Of a stretch of 31,134 nt of DNA, positions 22,813 through 30,655 are shown piece after piece (positions within the stretch are counted from its first letter, which is position 1; each line of letters starts with the position of its first letter). The notes beneath the pieces are model-generated. The model was not told the DNA's origin. It was given only the letters and a program-made list of their open reading frames with translations, and ran no database searches. Origin of the DNA: JBLHUT01 sp047629975 (lineage in GTDB: Bacteria > Pseudomonadota > Alphaproteobacteria > Rhodobacterales > Rhodobacteraceae); the NCBI GenBank assembly GCA_047629975.1, contig JBLHUT010000010.1:1-31134 (forward strand). Reading direction: 5' to 3'. Both the position numbers and the translations under genes were made by a program.

Positions 22813-23893
22813 CTTGTTGCTCAAAGACGTGGCCAAGGCGTATGGCGACGTAGAAGTATTGTCGAACATCAATCTTGATATCAAACAGGGCGAATTGATC
22901 GTGTTTGTCGGGCCTTCGGGGTGCGGTAAATCCACACTTTTGCGCATGATAGCGGGGCTTGAAAAGATCACTGGCGGCACGTTGGAGATTGACGGGCGGA
23001 TCGTGAACGACGTGCCCCCGGCACAGCGCGGTATCGCGATGGTTTTCCAGTCATACGCGCTTTATCCGCACATGACGGTACGCGACAACATGGCCTTTGC
23101 CCTAAAAATTGCCAAGCAATCAACCGAGCAAATTGCAGCGGCTGTCGACAATGCCGCGCGTATTTTGCAACTCACCCCTTATCTCGACCGTCTCCCGAAG
23201 GCGTTGTCGGGCGGGCAGCGACAGCGGGTGGCGATCGGGCGGGCGATTGTGCGTGATCCCAAGGTCTATTTGTTTGACGAACCACTGTCCAATCTTGATG
23301 CGGCCTTGCGGGTGGCGACCCGGATCGAGATTGCGCAACTCAAGGAATCGATGCCCGATAGCACGATGATCTATGTCACCCACGATCAGGTCGAGGCCAT
23401 GACGCTGGCCAGCCGTATCGTAGTGCTGGCGGGGGGCGGGATCAGTCAGGTCGGCACGCCGCTTGAGCTTTACCAGCGCCCGCAAAACGAATTTGTGGCG
23501 CAGTTTATCGGCTCGCCTGCGATGAACCTTTTGTCGGGAAAAATCACTGCTACAGGGGCGCAAACTTCGGTGGCACTTGATGGCGGTGGGACGGCGGTGG
23601 CCGATATTCCCACGACACAGGCCGACATGGGCCTCAAGGTCAATCTGGGAGTGCGCCCCGAGGATTTCATCCCGGCCGGTGACGATTACCTGTTCGAAGG
23701 GGTCGTCGACATCTCCGAGGCACTTGGCGAGGTCACGCTTTTGTATTTTGGAAAAGATGCCAACAGCAGCAACGGTGTCGTGGCAAAACTGCCCGGCATT
23801 CAGCCGGATTTGCGCCGCCAGACCGTACAGCTCAAGGCAGATCCATCAAAATTACACCTGTTTTCCGACGGTATTTCACTGCTTTACCGCTAA
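22805..23893 (+). CDS. aglK: Alpha-glucoside ABC transporter ATP-binding protein
   Basis: A 362-residue MalK-type ATPase that powers the AglEFG importer from the cytoplasmic side. Walker A is GPSGCGKST (about 37-45), the Q-loop VFQSYALYPHMTV, the signature LSGGQRQRVAIGRA, Walker B VYLFDEPLSNLDA and the switch histidine YVTHDQVEAM. The C-terminal part (from about 235) is the TOBE/regulatory region (FIGSPAMNLL, GVRPEDF). It ends the agl operon, its ATG lying within the 3' end of aglA, and a strong hairpin follows. Confidence 0.95.
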   Translation: MTDLLLKDVAKAYGDVEVLSNINLDIKQGELIVFVGPSGCGKSTLLRMIAGLEKITGGTLEIDGRIVNDVPPAQRGIAMVFQSYALYPHMTVRDNMAFALKIAKQSTEQIAAAVDNAARILQLTPYLDRLPKALSGGQRQRVAIGRAIVRDPKVYLFDEPLSNLDAALRVATRIEIAQLKESMPDSTMIYVTHDQVEAMTLASRIVVLAGGGISQVGTPLELYQRPQNEFVAQFIGSPAMNLLSGKITATGAQTSVALDGGGTAVADIPTTQADMGLKVNLGVRPEDFIPAGDDYLFEGVVDISEALGEVTLLYFGKDANSSNGVVAKLPGIQPDLRRQTVQLKADPSKLHLFSDGISLLYR

Positions 23894-23906
23894 TCAAGCG
23901 GTGTCT

Positions 23907-23933
23907 CGGCCCCTGCACTTTATGCGGGGGCCG
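23907..23933. terminator. Terminator between convergent aglK and the ureohydrolase gene
   Basis: CGGCCCCTGCA pairs with TGCGGGGGCCG in an 11-bp stem (one G-U pair) with loop CTTTA. It lies in the 45-bp gap between the two converging genes and could act in both directions. There is no clear U-tract. Confidence 0.6.
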
Positions 23934-23938
23934 TGCCT

Positions 23939-24898
23939 TCAGCCGGCTGGCTTGCCGTCAAAGATGAAGCCCAGAGTATTGAGCAAAAGTTGTGCCGCCA
24001 ATATGGCGGTGCTGCCCGAGTGGTCATAATCGGGGGCAACCTCGACAAGGTCGATGCCGATGATCTTGTGATGTTTTACGATGGCCTGCACCAGCTCAAG
24101 CACTTCGTAGTACAGAAAACCACCGTGCGAGGGCGTGCCCGTGCCGGGCGCGATCGAGGGACAGAACGCGTCGATGTCGATGGTCAGGTAAACGCGCGCA
24201 CCACTTGGGATCGTGGCCAAGGCCGCGTCGTTGCCCGCCGCGCGCAGCTGTCGCACACTCATGATGCTCGAGCCCATCTTGCGGGCGTCCTCGTAGCCTT
24301 CTTTGGCGGTGGAGCTTACGTTCCGGATGCCAAGTTGGGTCAGTCCGGTGACATAATCCTTTTCGGCTGCCCGCCGCATCGGGTTGCCGTGCCCGTGGCG
24401 CACGCCGTGGCGTTCATCGACAAAATCCAGATGCGCGTCGATCTGGACGATGTGAAAGGGGCCTTGGTCGTCGAACGCGCGGATAACGGGGATGTTGATC
24501 GAATGATCGCCGCCGATCACGACGGGTAATGCCCCCGCCGCAAGCGCCGCGCGCACACCGGTTTCGATGTTGGCATGGCTTTTTTCGGTGTCGGTATGCA
24601 CGATGTCGGCATCGCCCATATCGGCAATGCGCACTGTCGCCGGAAGATACGTTGTATCATCTTCGTGATCATAAGCCCCCGCGTGCCCAAAGCTGAACAG
24701 CGTCGAGGCCTCGCGCACGGCGCGTGGGCCGAACCGCGCCCCGGGGCGAAATTGCGTGCCGCCGTCAAAGGGCGCGCCCAACACCGCAACATCGGCGTCC
24801 AGCGTGGACCAATCGGCGATATAGGGCCGCTTCCCGAAGGTCGCGATCCCGACGAAGGGCAGATCAAGCCGCCCGCTTTCATAACCATGTTTGCTCAT
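23939..24898 (-). CDS. Agmatinase/ureohydrolase family protein
   Basis: A 319-residue member of the arginase-agmatinase superfamily, which splits urea from a guanidino compound using two Mn ions. All six metal ligands are present: H132 (GGDHSI), D154, H156 and D158 (DAHLDF), D241 and D243 (TIDIDAFCP). The APGTGTPSHGG segment favours agmatinase or guanidinobutyrase over arginase. The start at 24898 (MSKHGYESGR) is chosen by family length; the ribosome site is weak. It is divergent from guaB across 122 bp and stands alone, so the substrate cannot be told from context. Confidence 0.88.
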   Translation of the reverse strand: MSKHGYESGRLDLPFVGIATFGKRPYIADWSTLDADVAVLGAPFDGGTQFRPGARFGPRAVREASTLFSFGHAGAYDHEDDTTYLPATVRIADMGDADIVHTDTEKSHANIETGVRAALAAGALPVVIGGDHSINIPVIRAFDDQGPFHIVQIDAHLDFVDERHGVRHGHGNPMRRAAEKDYVTGLTQLGIRNVSSTAKEGYEDARKMGSSIMSVRQLRAAGNDAALATIPSGARVYLTIDIDAFCPSIAPGTGTPSHGGFLYYEVLELVQAIVKHHKIIGIDLVEVAPDYDHSGSTAILAAQLLLNTLGFIFDGKPAG

Positions 24899-25020
24899 AA
24901 TTGGCACACTGGCCGGAAAACCTGTGGCTTGCAATCCGCTGTTTCGGCTTTGGCCCTTTCGCCTGAGCGGTTTCCATGTAATAGCGACGCGCCAACCGAT
25001 CCCGCGCAAAGGAGAGTGCT

Positions 25021-26475
25021 ATGGAGATTCGTGAGGCCCTGACCTTCGATGATGTCCTTCTGGTTCCGGCACAAAGCAGTGTGCTGCCGTCCACGGCGGA
25101 TACCTCTACTTTTGTCACAAAATCCATCCGGCTGAACATTCCGTTGCTCAGCTCGGCGATGGACACCGTGACCGAGTCTCGTATGGCCATCGCCATGGCA
25201 CAGGCCGGTGGCATGGGCGTGATCCACCGCAATCTGGATGTGGAGCAGCAAAGCCGCGAGGTTCGCCGCGTCAAGCGGTTTGAAAGCGGTGTTGTCTATA
25301 ACCCCATCACCCTGCGGCCCGATCAAACGGTGGGCGATGCAAAAGCCTTGCAGGAACGCTACAGGATCACCGGATTTCCTGTTGTCGATGATCGTGGCCA
25401 TGTTTTGGGCATCGTGACCAATCGCGATATGCGGTTTGCAACCGACGATGCTGTGCCGGTCAGTGTGATGATGAGTTCGAAGAACCTTGCGATTCTGACC
25501 GAGCCTGCCGACCTTGGCGAGGCCCGCAGCCTGATGCACGCCCGCCGGATCGAGAAGCTGTTGGTTACCAATGCCGCCGGAAAATTGACCGGCCTTCTGA
25601 CAATGCGCGACATCGAGCAGGCGGTTCTGAACCCGCAGGCTTGCAAGGACGACCTGGGCCGGTTGCGGGTCGCGGCCGCCACGACGGTGGGAGATTCCGG
25701 TTTCGAGCGGTCCGAGGCGTTGATTGATGCGGGCTGCGATATCATCGTGGTGGACACCGCGCATGGACATTCGGCCGGTGTCGCACTGGCCGTGGAGCGG
25801 ATCAAGAAGCTCTCGAGCGCCATTCAGGTCATTGCCGGCAACGTGGCAACAGCAGAGGCTACGCGCGCGCTGATCGGTGCAGGGGCCGACGGCATCAAGG
25901 TTGGCATCGGTCCCGGCTCGATCTGTACAACGCGGATGGTGGCCGGCGTGGGCGTGCCGCAGATGACGGCGATCATCGACAGTGCCAAGGGCGCGGCCGA
26001 CACCAGCACACCGATTATTGCGGATGGCGGGATCAAGTTCTCGGGCGATTTTGCAAAGGCGATCGCGGCGGGGGCGTCTTGTGCGATGGTCGGCTCGATG
26101 ATTGCGGGCACGGATGAAAGCCCGGGCGAGGTGATTTTGTATCAGGGCCGCAGCTTCAAGTCCTATCGCGGGATGGGAAGTCTTGGGGCGATGGCGCGGG
26201 GATCTGCGGACAGATACTTCCAAAAGGACGCCGCCAGCGACAAACTTGTCCCCGAAGGGATCGAGGGTCAGGTCCCTTACAAAGGCTCCGCAAGTGCGGT
26301 TTTGCATCAGCTTGTCGGTGGTTTGCGCGCGGCGATGGGATATACCGGCAATGCGACGGTTGCAGACATGCGGGCCAATTGCACCTTTGTCAAAATTACC
26401 GGTGCCGGCCTGAAGGAAAGCCATGTGCATGACGTGCAGATCACCCGGGAGTCGCCGAACTACCGAATTGGATAG
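25021..26475 (+). CDS. guaB: Inosine-5'-monophosphate dehydrogenase
   Basis: GuaB oxidises IMP to XMP with NAD, the first committed step to GMP. The 484-residue protein has the usual order: TIM barrel start (LTFDDVLLVPAQSSVLP), paired CBS domains (about 90-205, including ITGFPVVDDRGHVLGIVTNRDMRF), then the barrel's catalytic part with the active-site cysteine in GIGPGSICTTR (C302), IADGGIKFSGD and the YRGMGSLGAM flap. AAGGAG precedes the ATG. The 214 bp that follow hold a GATC-centred palindrome and TGACGT repeats. Confidence 0.97.
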   Translation: MEIREALTFDDVLLVPAQSSVLPSTADTSTFVTKSIRLNIPLLSSAMDTVTESRMAIAMAQAGGMGVIHRNLDVEQQSREVRRVKRFESGVVYNPITLRPDQTVGDAKALQERYRITGFPVVDDRGHVLGIVTNRDMRFATDDAVPVSVMMSSKNLAILTEPADLGEARSLMHARRIEKLLVTNAAGKLTGLLTMRDIEQAVLNPQACKDDLGRLRVAAATTVGDSGFERSEALIDAGCDIIVVDTAHGHSAGVALAVERIKKLSSAIQVIAGNVATAEATRALIGAGADGIKVGIGPGSICTTRMVAGVGVPQMTAIIDSAKGAADTSTPIIADGGIKFSGDFAKAIAAGASCAMVGSMIAGTDESPGEVILYQGRSFKSYRGMGSLGAMARGSADRYFQKDAASDKLVPEGIEGQVPYKGSASAVLHQLVGGLRAAMGYTGNATVADMRANCTFVKITGAGLKESHVHDVQITRESPNYRIG

Positions 26476-26540
26476 GCTTGGCACGGCGGTGTCCGGCGTC
26501 TGACAACGTGTTGGTATCGGGTTCTAGATAAAGGTCCTTT

Positions 26541-26554
26541 CGCGCGATCGCGCG
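26541..26554. repeat. GATC-centred palindrome downstream of guaB
   Basis: CGCGCGATCGCGCG is a perfect 14-bp palindrome, 65 bp after the guaB stop. There is no T-run after it, so a terminator role is doubtful. It could be a DNA-protein site or a weak mRNA-end hairpin. Confidence 0.5.
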
Positions 26555-26563
26555 GACGGGCCG

Positions 26564-26629
26564 TGACGTCGGCGGGGTAGTCTCTGGGCCTTCAAAGAAT
26601 AGGCTGACGTGTACCGCTTGGCTGACGTG
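26564..26629. repeat. Three TGACGT words upstream of the membrane-protein gene
   Basis: TGACGT occurs at 26564, 26605 and 26623; the last two sit inside the identical decamer GGCTGACGTG, 18 bp apart. The group lies 60-125 bp before the next gene and could be a direct-repeat regulatory site. No known motif is assigned. Confidence 0.4.
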
Positions 26630-26689
26630 CCTTGACCGGCGTTGCGGGCTCTATTACGTCCAAAGCTCGCAGACCTTTTGGAAAGTGGT

Positions 26690-27247
26690 ATGACAGCAAA
26701 GCCGCGTTCGCAGATATTCATCAAATTCTCTCTGCTCTGTGGCCTCTTTCTGGGCTACTTCGGCTACCTGAGCTATGAATACGATTTGGCGACCGGTGGC
26801 ATTGCCGCTTTGCTAAGCTGGAGTTTCTTTGTGTTGTGCACCCCGGTTGCCGATGCGGGGTTCCTGCTCGACTTCCCGTTGCGGCTGTTGTTCGGAATAC
26901 GCATGGTTTTCTCTGAGGTCGCCGTCTGGTTGGTGGCTATCGGGCTTAACTGTGCAATCATGCTTTTTGCACCGCAATATTACGACACGACGGTGCTGAC
27001 CAAACTTCTGCACACTGTGATTGTGACACCGTTTCCCTATTGGGGGATTGTGGTGTTGTCCGGTCTGGGGACGTTCTTGTCGATCCGGTTCGGAGACGAG
27101 CTTCTGGATGTGCTTCATCACCGCGACCGTGCGTTTTTCCATTCGCACCATTTCAAGCACGAGCTGGTCCTGTTCGGATTCTTTTTGATGGTGCTGCTGG
27201 GATATTATCAACTTATGACCTCTATCGGCATAACACCGCAGGTCTAG
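26690..27247 (+). CDS. Polytopic membrane protein of unknown function with a histidine-rich loop
   Basis: I do not recognise the family. The 185-residue protein has about five hydrophobic segments: roughly 9-28, 36-54, 73-93, 105-130 and 158-178. Between the last two is a hydrophilic loop (about 133-157) with six histidines, including HHRDRAFFHSHHFKHE, that could bind a metal. GIAALLSWSFFVLCTPVADAGFLLDFPLRLLFGIRM appears to hold one helix and a turn with D-rich ends. The start at 26690 has GGAAAG at suitable distance; an in-frame start at 26642 lacks one. It stands alone between guaB and ssb and ends in a strong terminator. The position gives no hint of function. Confidence 0.75.
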   Translation: MTAKPRSQIFIKFSLLCGLFLGYFGYLSYEYDLATGGIAALLSWSFFVLCTPVADAGFLLDFPLRLLFGIRMVFSEVAVWLVAIGLNCAIMLFAPQYYDTTVLTKLLHTVIVTPFPYWGIVVLSGLGTFLSIRFGDELLDVLHHRDRAFFHSHHFKHELVLFGFFLMVLLGYYQLMTSIGITPQV

Positions 27248-27298
27248 GTTTAGGGCCATCTCTTGCACGGGTGCCAACGTATCGGTGAACAACCTGTT

Positions 27299-27330
27299 GT
27301 CGAAGGCGCGTGTTTCGCGGCGCCTTCGAC
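27299..27330 (+). terminator. Terminator after the membrane-protein gene
   Basis: GTCGAAGGCGC and GCGCCTTCGAC form a perfect 11-bp stem with a 10-nt loop, followed by CTGTGTTTTAC on the plus strand. It lies between the converging membrane-protein and ssb genes and fits the plus-strand gene best. Confidence 0.7.
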
Positions 27331-27370
27331 CTGTGTTTTACGGTGCGGATCCAGACCCCGCCTCATGGCA

Positions 27371-27901
27371 TTAGAACGGAATTTCGTCGTCCATGTCCGA
27401 ATTGGCCGGGGCCGGAGAGGTGCCGCCGCCGCCATACGAAGAGCCGCCGCCCTGCGACCGGTCATCGTAGCCGCCCCCCTGCGAGCGGTCATCACCGCCA
27501 TAGCCGCCGGCACTGCCGCCACCACCGCCCATGCCGCCGCTGCCTTCGCCGCGCCCGTCAAGCATTGTCAGCGTTGAAGAATACGGCCGCAGCACGACTT
27601 CGGTCGAGTATTTGTCCTGCCCGCTCTGGTCTTGCCATTTACGGGTTTCAAGCTGCCCCTCAAGATAGACCTTGGAACCCTTGCGCAGGTATTGCTCTGC
27701 GACTTTGGCCAATGGTTCCGAAAAGATTGCAACGCTGTGCCACTCGGTGCGCTCTTTGCGCTCGCCTGTGTTGCGGTCTTTCCAGGTTTCCGACGTTGCG
27801 ATGCGCAGGTTGCAGACTTTTCCGCCATTCGGAAAATTGCGTACCTCGGGGTCGCGCCCGAGATTACCGATCAGGATGACCTTGTTGACTGATCCTGCCA
27901 T
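27371..27901 (-). CDS. ssb: Single-stranded DNA-binding protein
   Basis: SSB coats single-stranded DNA in replication and repair. The 176-residue protein has an N-terminal OB fold (about 1-112, MAGSVNKVILIGNLGRDPEVR, then WHSVAIFSEPLAKVAEQYLRKGSKVYLEGQLETRKW), a glycine-rich linker, and the acidic C-terminal tip DMDDEIPF that recruits partner proteins. The linker contains a tandem unit DDRSQGGG twice. GAGGG lies 9 nt before the ATG, and a UUCG hairpin sits further upstream in the leader. It is transcribed toward the membrane-protein gene. Confidence 0.97.
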   Translation of the reverse strand: MAGSVNKVILIGNLGRDPEVRNFPNGGKVCNLRIATSETWKDRNTGERKERTEWHSVAIFSEPLAKVAEQYLRKGSKVYLEGQLETRKWQDQSGQDKYSTEVVLRPYSSTLTMLDGRGEGSGGMGGGGGSAGGYGGDDRSQGGGYDDRSQGGGSSYGGGGTSPAPANSDMDDEIPF

Positions 27902-27919
27902 GATATTTTCCCTCTTTCC

Positions 27920-27933
27920 GACCCCGAAGGGTC
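27920..27933 (-). promoter_or_regulatory. UUCG hairpin in the ssb leader
   Basis: On the minus strand GACCC-TTCG-GGGTC forms a 5-bp stem closed by the very stable UUCG tetraloop, ending 18 nt before the ssb start codon. It may influence translation or mRNA stability. Confidence 0.4.
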
Positions 27934-28075
27934 TTTGTGTTCAATCTGTGTCCAGTCGATTCTCGACCGCCTGCGTTCTGTGGCAGGATATACCAGCAGA
28001 CGGGCCGACAAAACGGGATTTTCCCCTAATCGCGGCCTCTTTTCTGGGGCGGCAGGCGGCGGCTTGGCTAGGGTG

Positions 28076-28104
28076 TTGGCGATTGTGGCAACATCGGCTA
28101 TAAC
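28076..28104 (+). promoter_or_regulatory. Promoter of the lytic transglycosylase gene
   Basis: TTGGCG (28076-28081), a 17-nt spacer and TATAAC (28099-28104) resemble a sigma-70 promoter. An inverted repeat ATCGGCT (28093-28099) / AGCCGAT (28118-28124) overlaps the start of the -10 and could be an operator or leader hairpin. Confidence 0.5.
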
Positions 28105-28137
28105 ACCCCGATAACAGAGCCGATTATGGGGTCGACA

Positions 28138-28725
28138 ATGATTTTGAAGCTTGGAATCGGCCTTGTTGCGACGCTTTCCCTAAGTTTGCCAGTTACTGCC
28201 GAGACAAGCTTTTCGTCCAAATCGCGAGCCAAGCTTTTCCACTCCCAGACGCAATTGCTCGATTCGCGGGCCGCAACCCAATATGCCAATTCTGTGCGCT
28301 TGCGCCCGCCTTCGGTCATCACGCCGTCCAAAAATGGATCAGCCATATTTACGGGGACTTACCGCGGAAAGTATCTGTCCGTGGCGCGTGCCGCGGCCCG
28401 AAAACACAATGTTCCCGAGGACCTGTTCCTCCGTCTGGTCCAGCAAGAGAGTAATTGGAAGGTCCGTGCCAAATCCAGCAAAGGTGCCATCGGGCTTGCC
28501 CAGTTGATGCCCGCCACAGCCCGCGATCTGCGGGTTGACCCGCATGATCCGCGCGAAAACCTTGAAGGGGGCGCGCGGTATCTGCGGCAAATGTATGACC
28601 GGTTCAAAAGCTGGCGTCTTGCCCTTGCCGCCTATAACGCGGGTCCGGGAGCGGTACAAAAGCACGGCGGGGTCCCGCCATTTCGCGAAACACGCCAGTA
28701 CGTTCGTAAAATCTGGGGCAGTTGA
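28138..28725 (+). CDS. Small lytic transglycosylase (SLT domain), exported
   Basis: A 195-residue protein with an N-terminal signal peptide (MILKLGIGLVATLSLSLPVTAE) and a C-terminal SLT/lysozyme-like domain (about 80-195) that cleaves peptidoglycan between MurNAc and GlcNAc. The catalytic glutamate is in LVQQESNWKVRAKS (E104); SSKGAIGLAQLMPATA, GARYLRQMYDRF and ALAAYNAGPGAV are the family motifs. I prefer ATG 28138 because of the GGGG upstream and clean signal peptide; ATG 28126 is in frame. It converges with dnaB with only 15 bp between. Cell-wall remodelling, perhaps for assembly of an envelope machine, is inferred from the family. Confidence 0.9.
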   Translation: MILKLGIGLVATLSLSLPVTAETSFSSKSRAKLFHSQTQLLDSRAATQYANSVRLRPPSVITPSKNGSAIFTGTYRGKYLSVARAAARKHNVPEDLFLRLVQQESNWKVRAKSSKGAIGLAQLMPATARDLRVDPHDPRENLEGGARYLRQMYDRFKSWRLALAAYNAGPGAVQKHGGVPPFRETRQYVRKIWGS

Positions 28726-28740
28726 GACCCCTGAACGGGA

Positions 28741-30255
28741 TCAGAATTCCTGCGAGCCGCCGCCCTGCTGCCACGGTTTTACAAGATTGCCAAAGCGGGT
28801 AAAACGCCCCTCGAAGCTCAATTCGATGTGGCCGATCGGGCCGTGGCGCTGCTTGCCGATAATAACCTCGGCCTTGCCGTGCAAACTCTCCATCTCGACC
28901 TGCCACGCGGCCATTTTTTCCATCTCGTGATCGCCGGGCTTTTCGCGTTCTTTGTAATATTCCTCGCGGTAGACGAACATTACCACATCCGCGTCCTGCT
29001 CGATCGAACCGGATTCGCGCAAGTCTGACAATTGCGGGCGCTTGTCTTCGCGGTTCTCTACCTGACGGGAGAGCTGCGACAAGGCGATCACGGGAATATC
29101 CAGCTCTTTTGCAATTGCTTTCAACCCTTGAGTGATTTCCGACACCTCGTTGACGCGGCTGTCTTTTGCGGTGGCCGGGCGAACCAGTTGCAAGTAGTCG
29201 ATGATCAGCACATCCAACCCGTGTGTCCGTTTGAGCCGTCGGGCGCGCGCGGCCAGCTGGCTGATCGGCAGGGCGGGTGTATCGTCGATGTAAAGCGGGC
29301 AGGCCTCAAGCGATTTTGCGGCCTCTACGAAACGGCGGAACTCGCCTTCGGTCATGTCGCCGCGCCGGATTTGCTCTGACGGCACCTCTGAGGCCTCCGA
29401 CAGGATCCGTGCCGCCAATTGTTCGGCCGACATCTCGAGCGAAAAGAACCCGACGACCCCACCGTCAGTCGCCCCTTCGGTGCCGTCGTTCAGCGTGCCG
29501 CGTTTGTACGCCTTGGCAATGTTGAACGCGATGTTGGTCGCAAGCGAGGTCTTACCCATCGACGGACGCCCCGCAAGGATCAACAGATCCGACCGGTGCA
29601 AGCCCCCGAGTTTTTTGTCCATGTCGATCAAGCCGGTCGACACCCCCGCCAATCCGCCTTCGCGCTGATAGGCGGCATTTGCCACGTTTACCGCATCGGT
29701 CACCGCCTTGAGGAACGATTGGAACCCGCTGTCGGATTTGCCTTCCTCGCCCAGTTTGTAAAGCTGTTGCTCGGCCTCGATGATTTGCTCTTTTGGCTCG
29801 GAGGCCACATCGACCGACGCGGCCTTTGCCACGATATCGCGCCCCAGCGCCATAAGTTCGCGCCGGATCGACAGGTCATAAATGATCTGGGCGTAATCAC
29901 GCGCGGCAAAGCTGGCGATGGCGGCACCGGCGAGTTTGGCAAGGTAGGCCGGACCGCCCAGTTCCTTCAATCCCGGCTCGTCCTCCAGAAACGCCTTGAG
30001 CGTTACGGGCGTTGCCTGAAGGTTTTTAGCGATGCGCGCGCTGGCCACCTCAAAGATCCGCGCATGGACGGGATCAAAGAAATGCTGCGGGCCGATCACC
30101 GATGCCACACGGTCAAAGATATCGTTGTTTGTCAGGACAGCACCCAGAAGCTGCTGTTCGGCCTCGATATTGTGGGGCTGTGCAACAGAGCCAATGGTCG
30201 TGCCAGTGTCCGTTGTCGTCACGCCGGTGGGGCTAAAGTGCGTAAGCTCGTTCAT
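28741..30255 (-). CDS. dnaB: Replicative DNA helicase
   Basis: DnaB unwinds DNA ahead of the replication fork as a hexamer. The 504-residue protein has the N-terminal helical domain (about 26-130, PHNIEAEQQLLGAVL), a linker and the RecA-like C-terminal domain: Walker A LAGRPSMGKTSLA (about 228-239), the SLEMS motif, Walker B LIIDYLQL, and SGSIEQDADVVMFVYR. A glycine-rich insert (about 255-270) before GFFSLEMS is commonly seen in alphaproteobacterial DnaB. ATG 30255 is chosen for the AGGA 6 nt upstream; in-frame starts at 30303 and 30321 would add 16-22 residues without a good ribosome site. Confidence 0.96.
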   Translation of the reverse strand: MNELTHFSPTGVTTTDTGTTIGSVAQPHNIEAEQQLLGAVLTNNDIFDRVASVIGPQHFFDPVHARIFEVASARIAKNLQATPVTLKAFLEDEPGLKELGGPAYLAKLAGAAIASFAARDYAQIIYDLSIRRELMALGRDIVAKAASVDVASEPKEQIIEAEQQLYKLGEEGKSDSGFQSFLKAVTDAVNVANAAYQREGGLAGVSTGLIDMDKKLGGLHRSDLLILAGRPSMGKTSLATNIAFNIAKAYKRGTLNDGTEGATDGGVVGFFSLEMSAEQLAARILSEASEVPSEQIRRGDMTEGEFRRFVEAAKSLEACPLYIDDTPALPISQLAARARRLKRTHGLDVLIIDYLQLVRPATAKDSRVNEVSEITQGLKAIAKELDIPVIALSQLSRQVENREDKRPQLSDLRESGSIEQDADVVMFVYREEYYKEREKPGDHEMEKMAAWQVEMESLHGKAEVIIGKQRHGPIGHIELSFEGRFTRFGNLVKPWQQGGGSQEF

Positions 30256-30646
30256 TGTGTTCCTATCGGACGATGCGCCCTGGGCGTTCTGTGCCCTGTT
30301 CATGTCGAAACGCGCCCTCATGGGGCTGCGTTGATATACGCACGGCTAATTTGCGTGCTGACCGGTGTGTGTCTGACCGATCTTGTGTTCCCGACCGAGT
30401 TTAGTCGCTTTGTTGCAGCCAACGCAAAATGTATAAGTATGTGGATAGATTTTTCTGGCAATATGATGTGGTTTCCAACGGGTTTGGTGCCACATCTAGC
30501 ATATTCTGGTGCAAGCTGCATCAAAATTTACCAGACTACAGGGGATACCAAACTAAAGACCAAACCACCAGATTGTGCGCCTTGGTCGTTTCGAATGTGC
30601 GGGTGGTCATCGCCAGGCAAGCGATGACGCGCTGATCTTGCAGGCG
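30256..30646. other. Intergenic region between pyrE and dnaB
   Basis: This 391-bp stretch is more AT-rich in its middle (about 30420-30560) than the surrounding genes. Short open frames on both strands show no recognisable protein features. Near its pyrE side are two small hairpins (30608-30626 and 30641-30655). It should contain the dnaB promoter, but I could not place it. I see no tRNA or other RNA gene. Confidence 0.55.
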
Positions 30647-30655
30647 TTACGCCTG
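30608..30655 (-). terminator. Two small hairpins at the end of pyrE
   Basis: CAGGCG-TTA-CGCCTG (30641-30655) carries the pyrE stop codon in its loop, and CATCGC/GCGATG (30608-30613 with 30621-30626) follows 14 bp later. Each stem is 6 bp and neither has a T-run on the minus strand, so terminator function is only possible. Confidence 0.35.

Noticed and set aside
24895..26484. Long minus-strand open frame (529 codons) antisense to guaB
   Set aside because: Composition is typical of a shadow frame and guaB on the plus strand is certain.
30420..30600. Possible RNA gene in the AT-richer part of the pyrE-dnaB gap
   Set aside because: No tRNA-like cloverleaf or strong stem with a terminator was found, so a call would be unsupported.
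29419..30627. Plus-strand open frame of 402 codons over dnaB and its upstream gap
   Set aside because: It is antisense to dnaB for most of its length, and the part in the gap has no ribosome site or recognisable protein.
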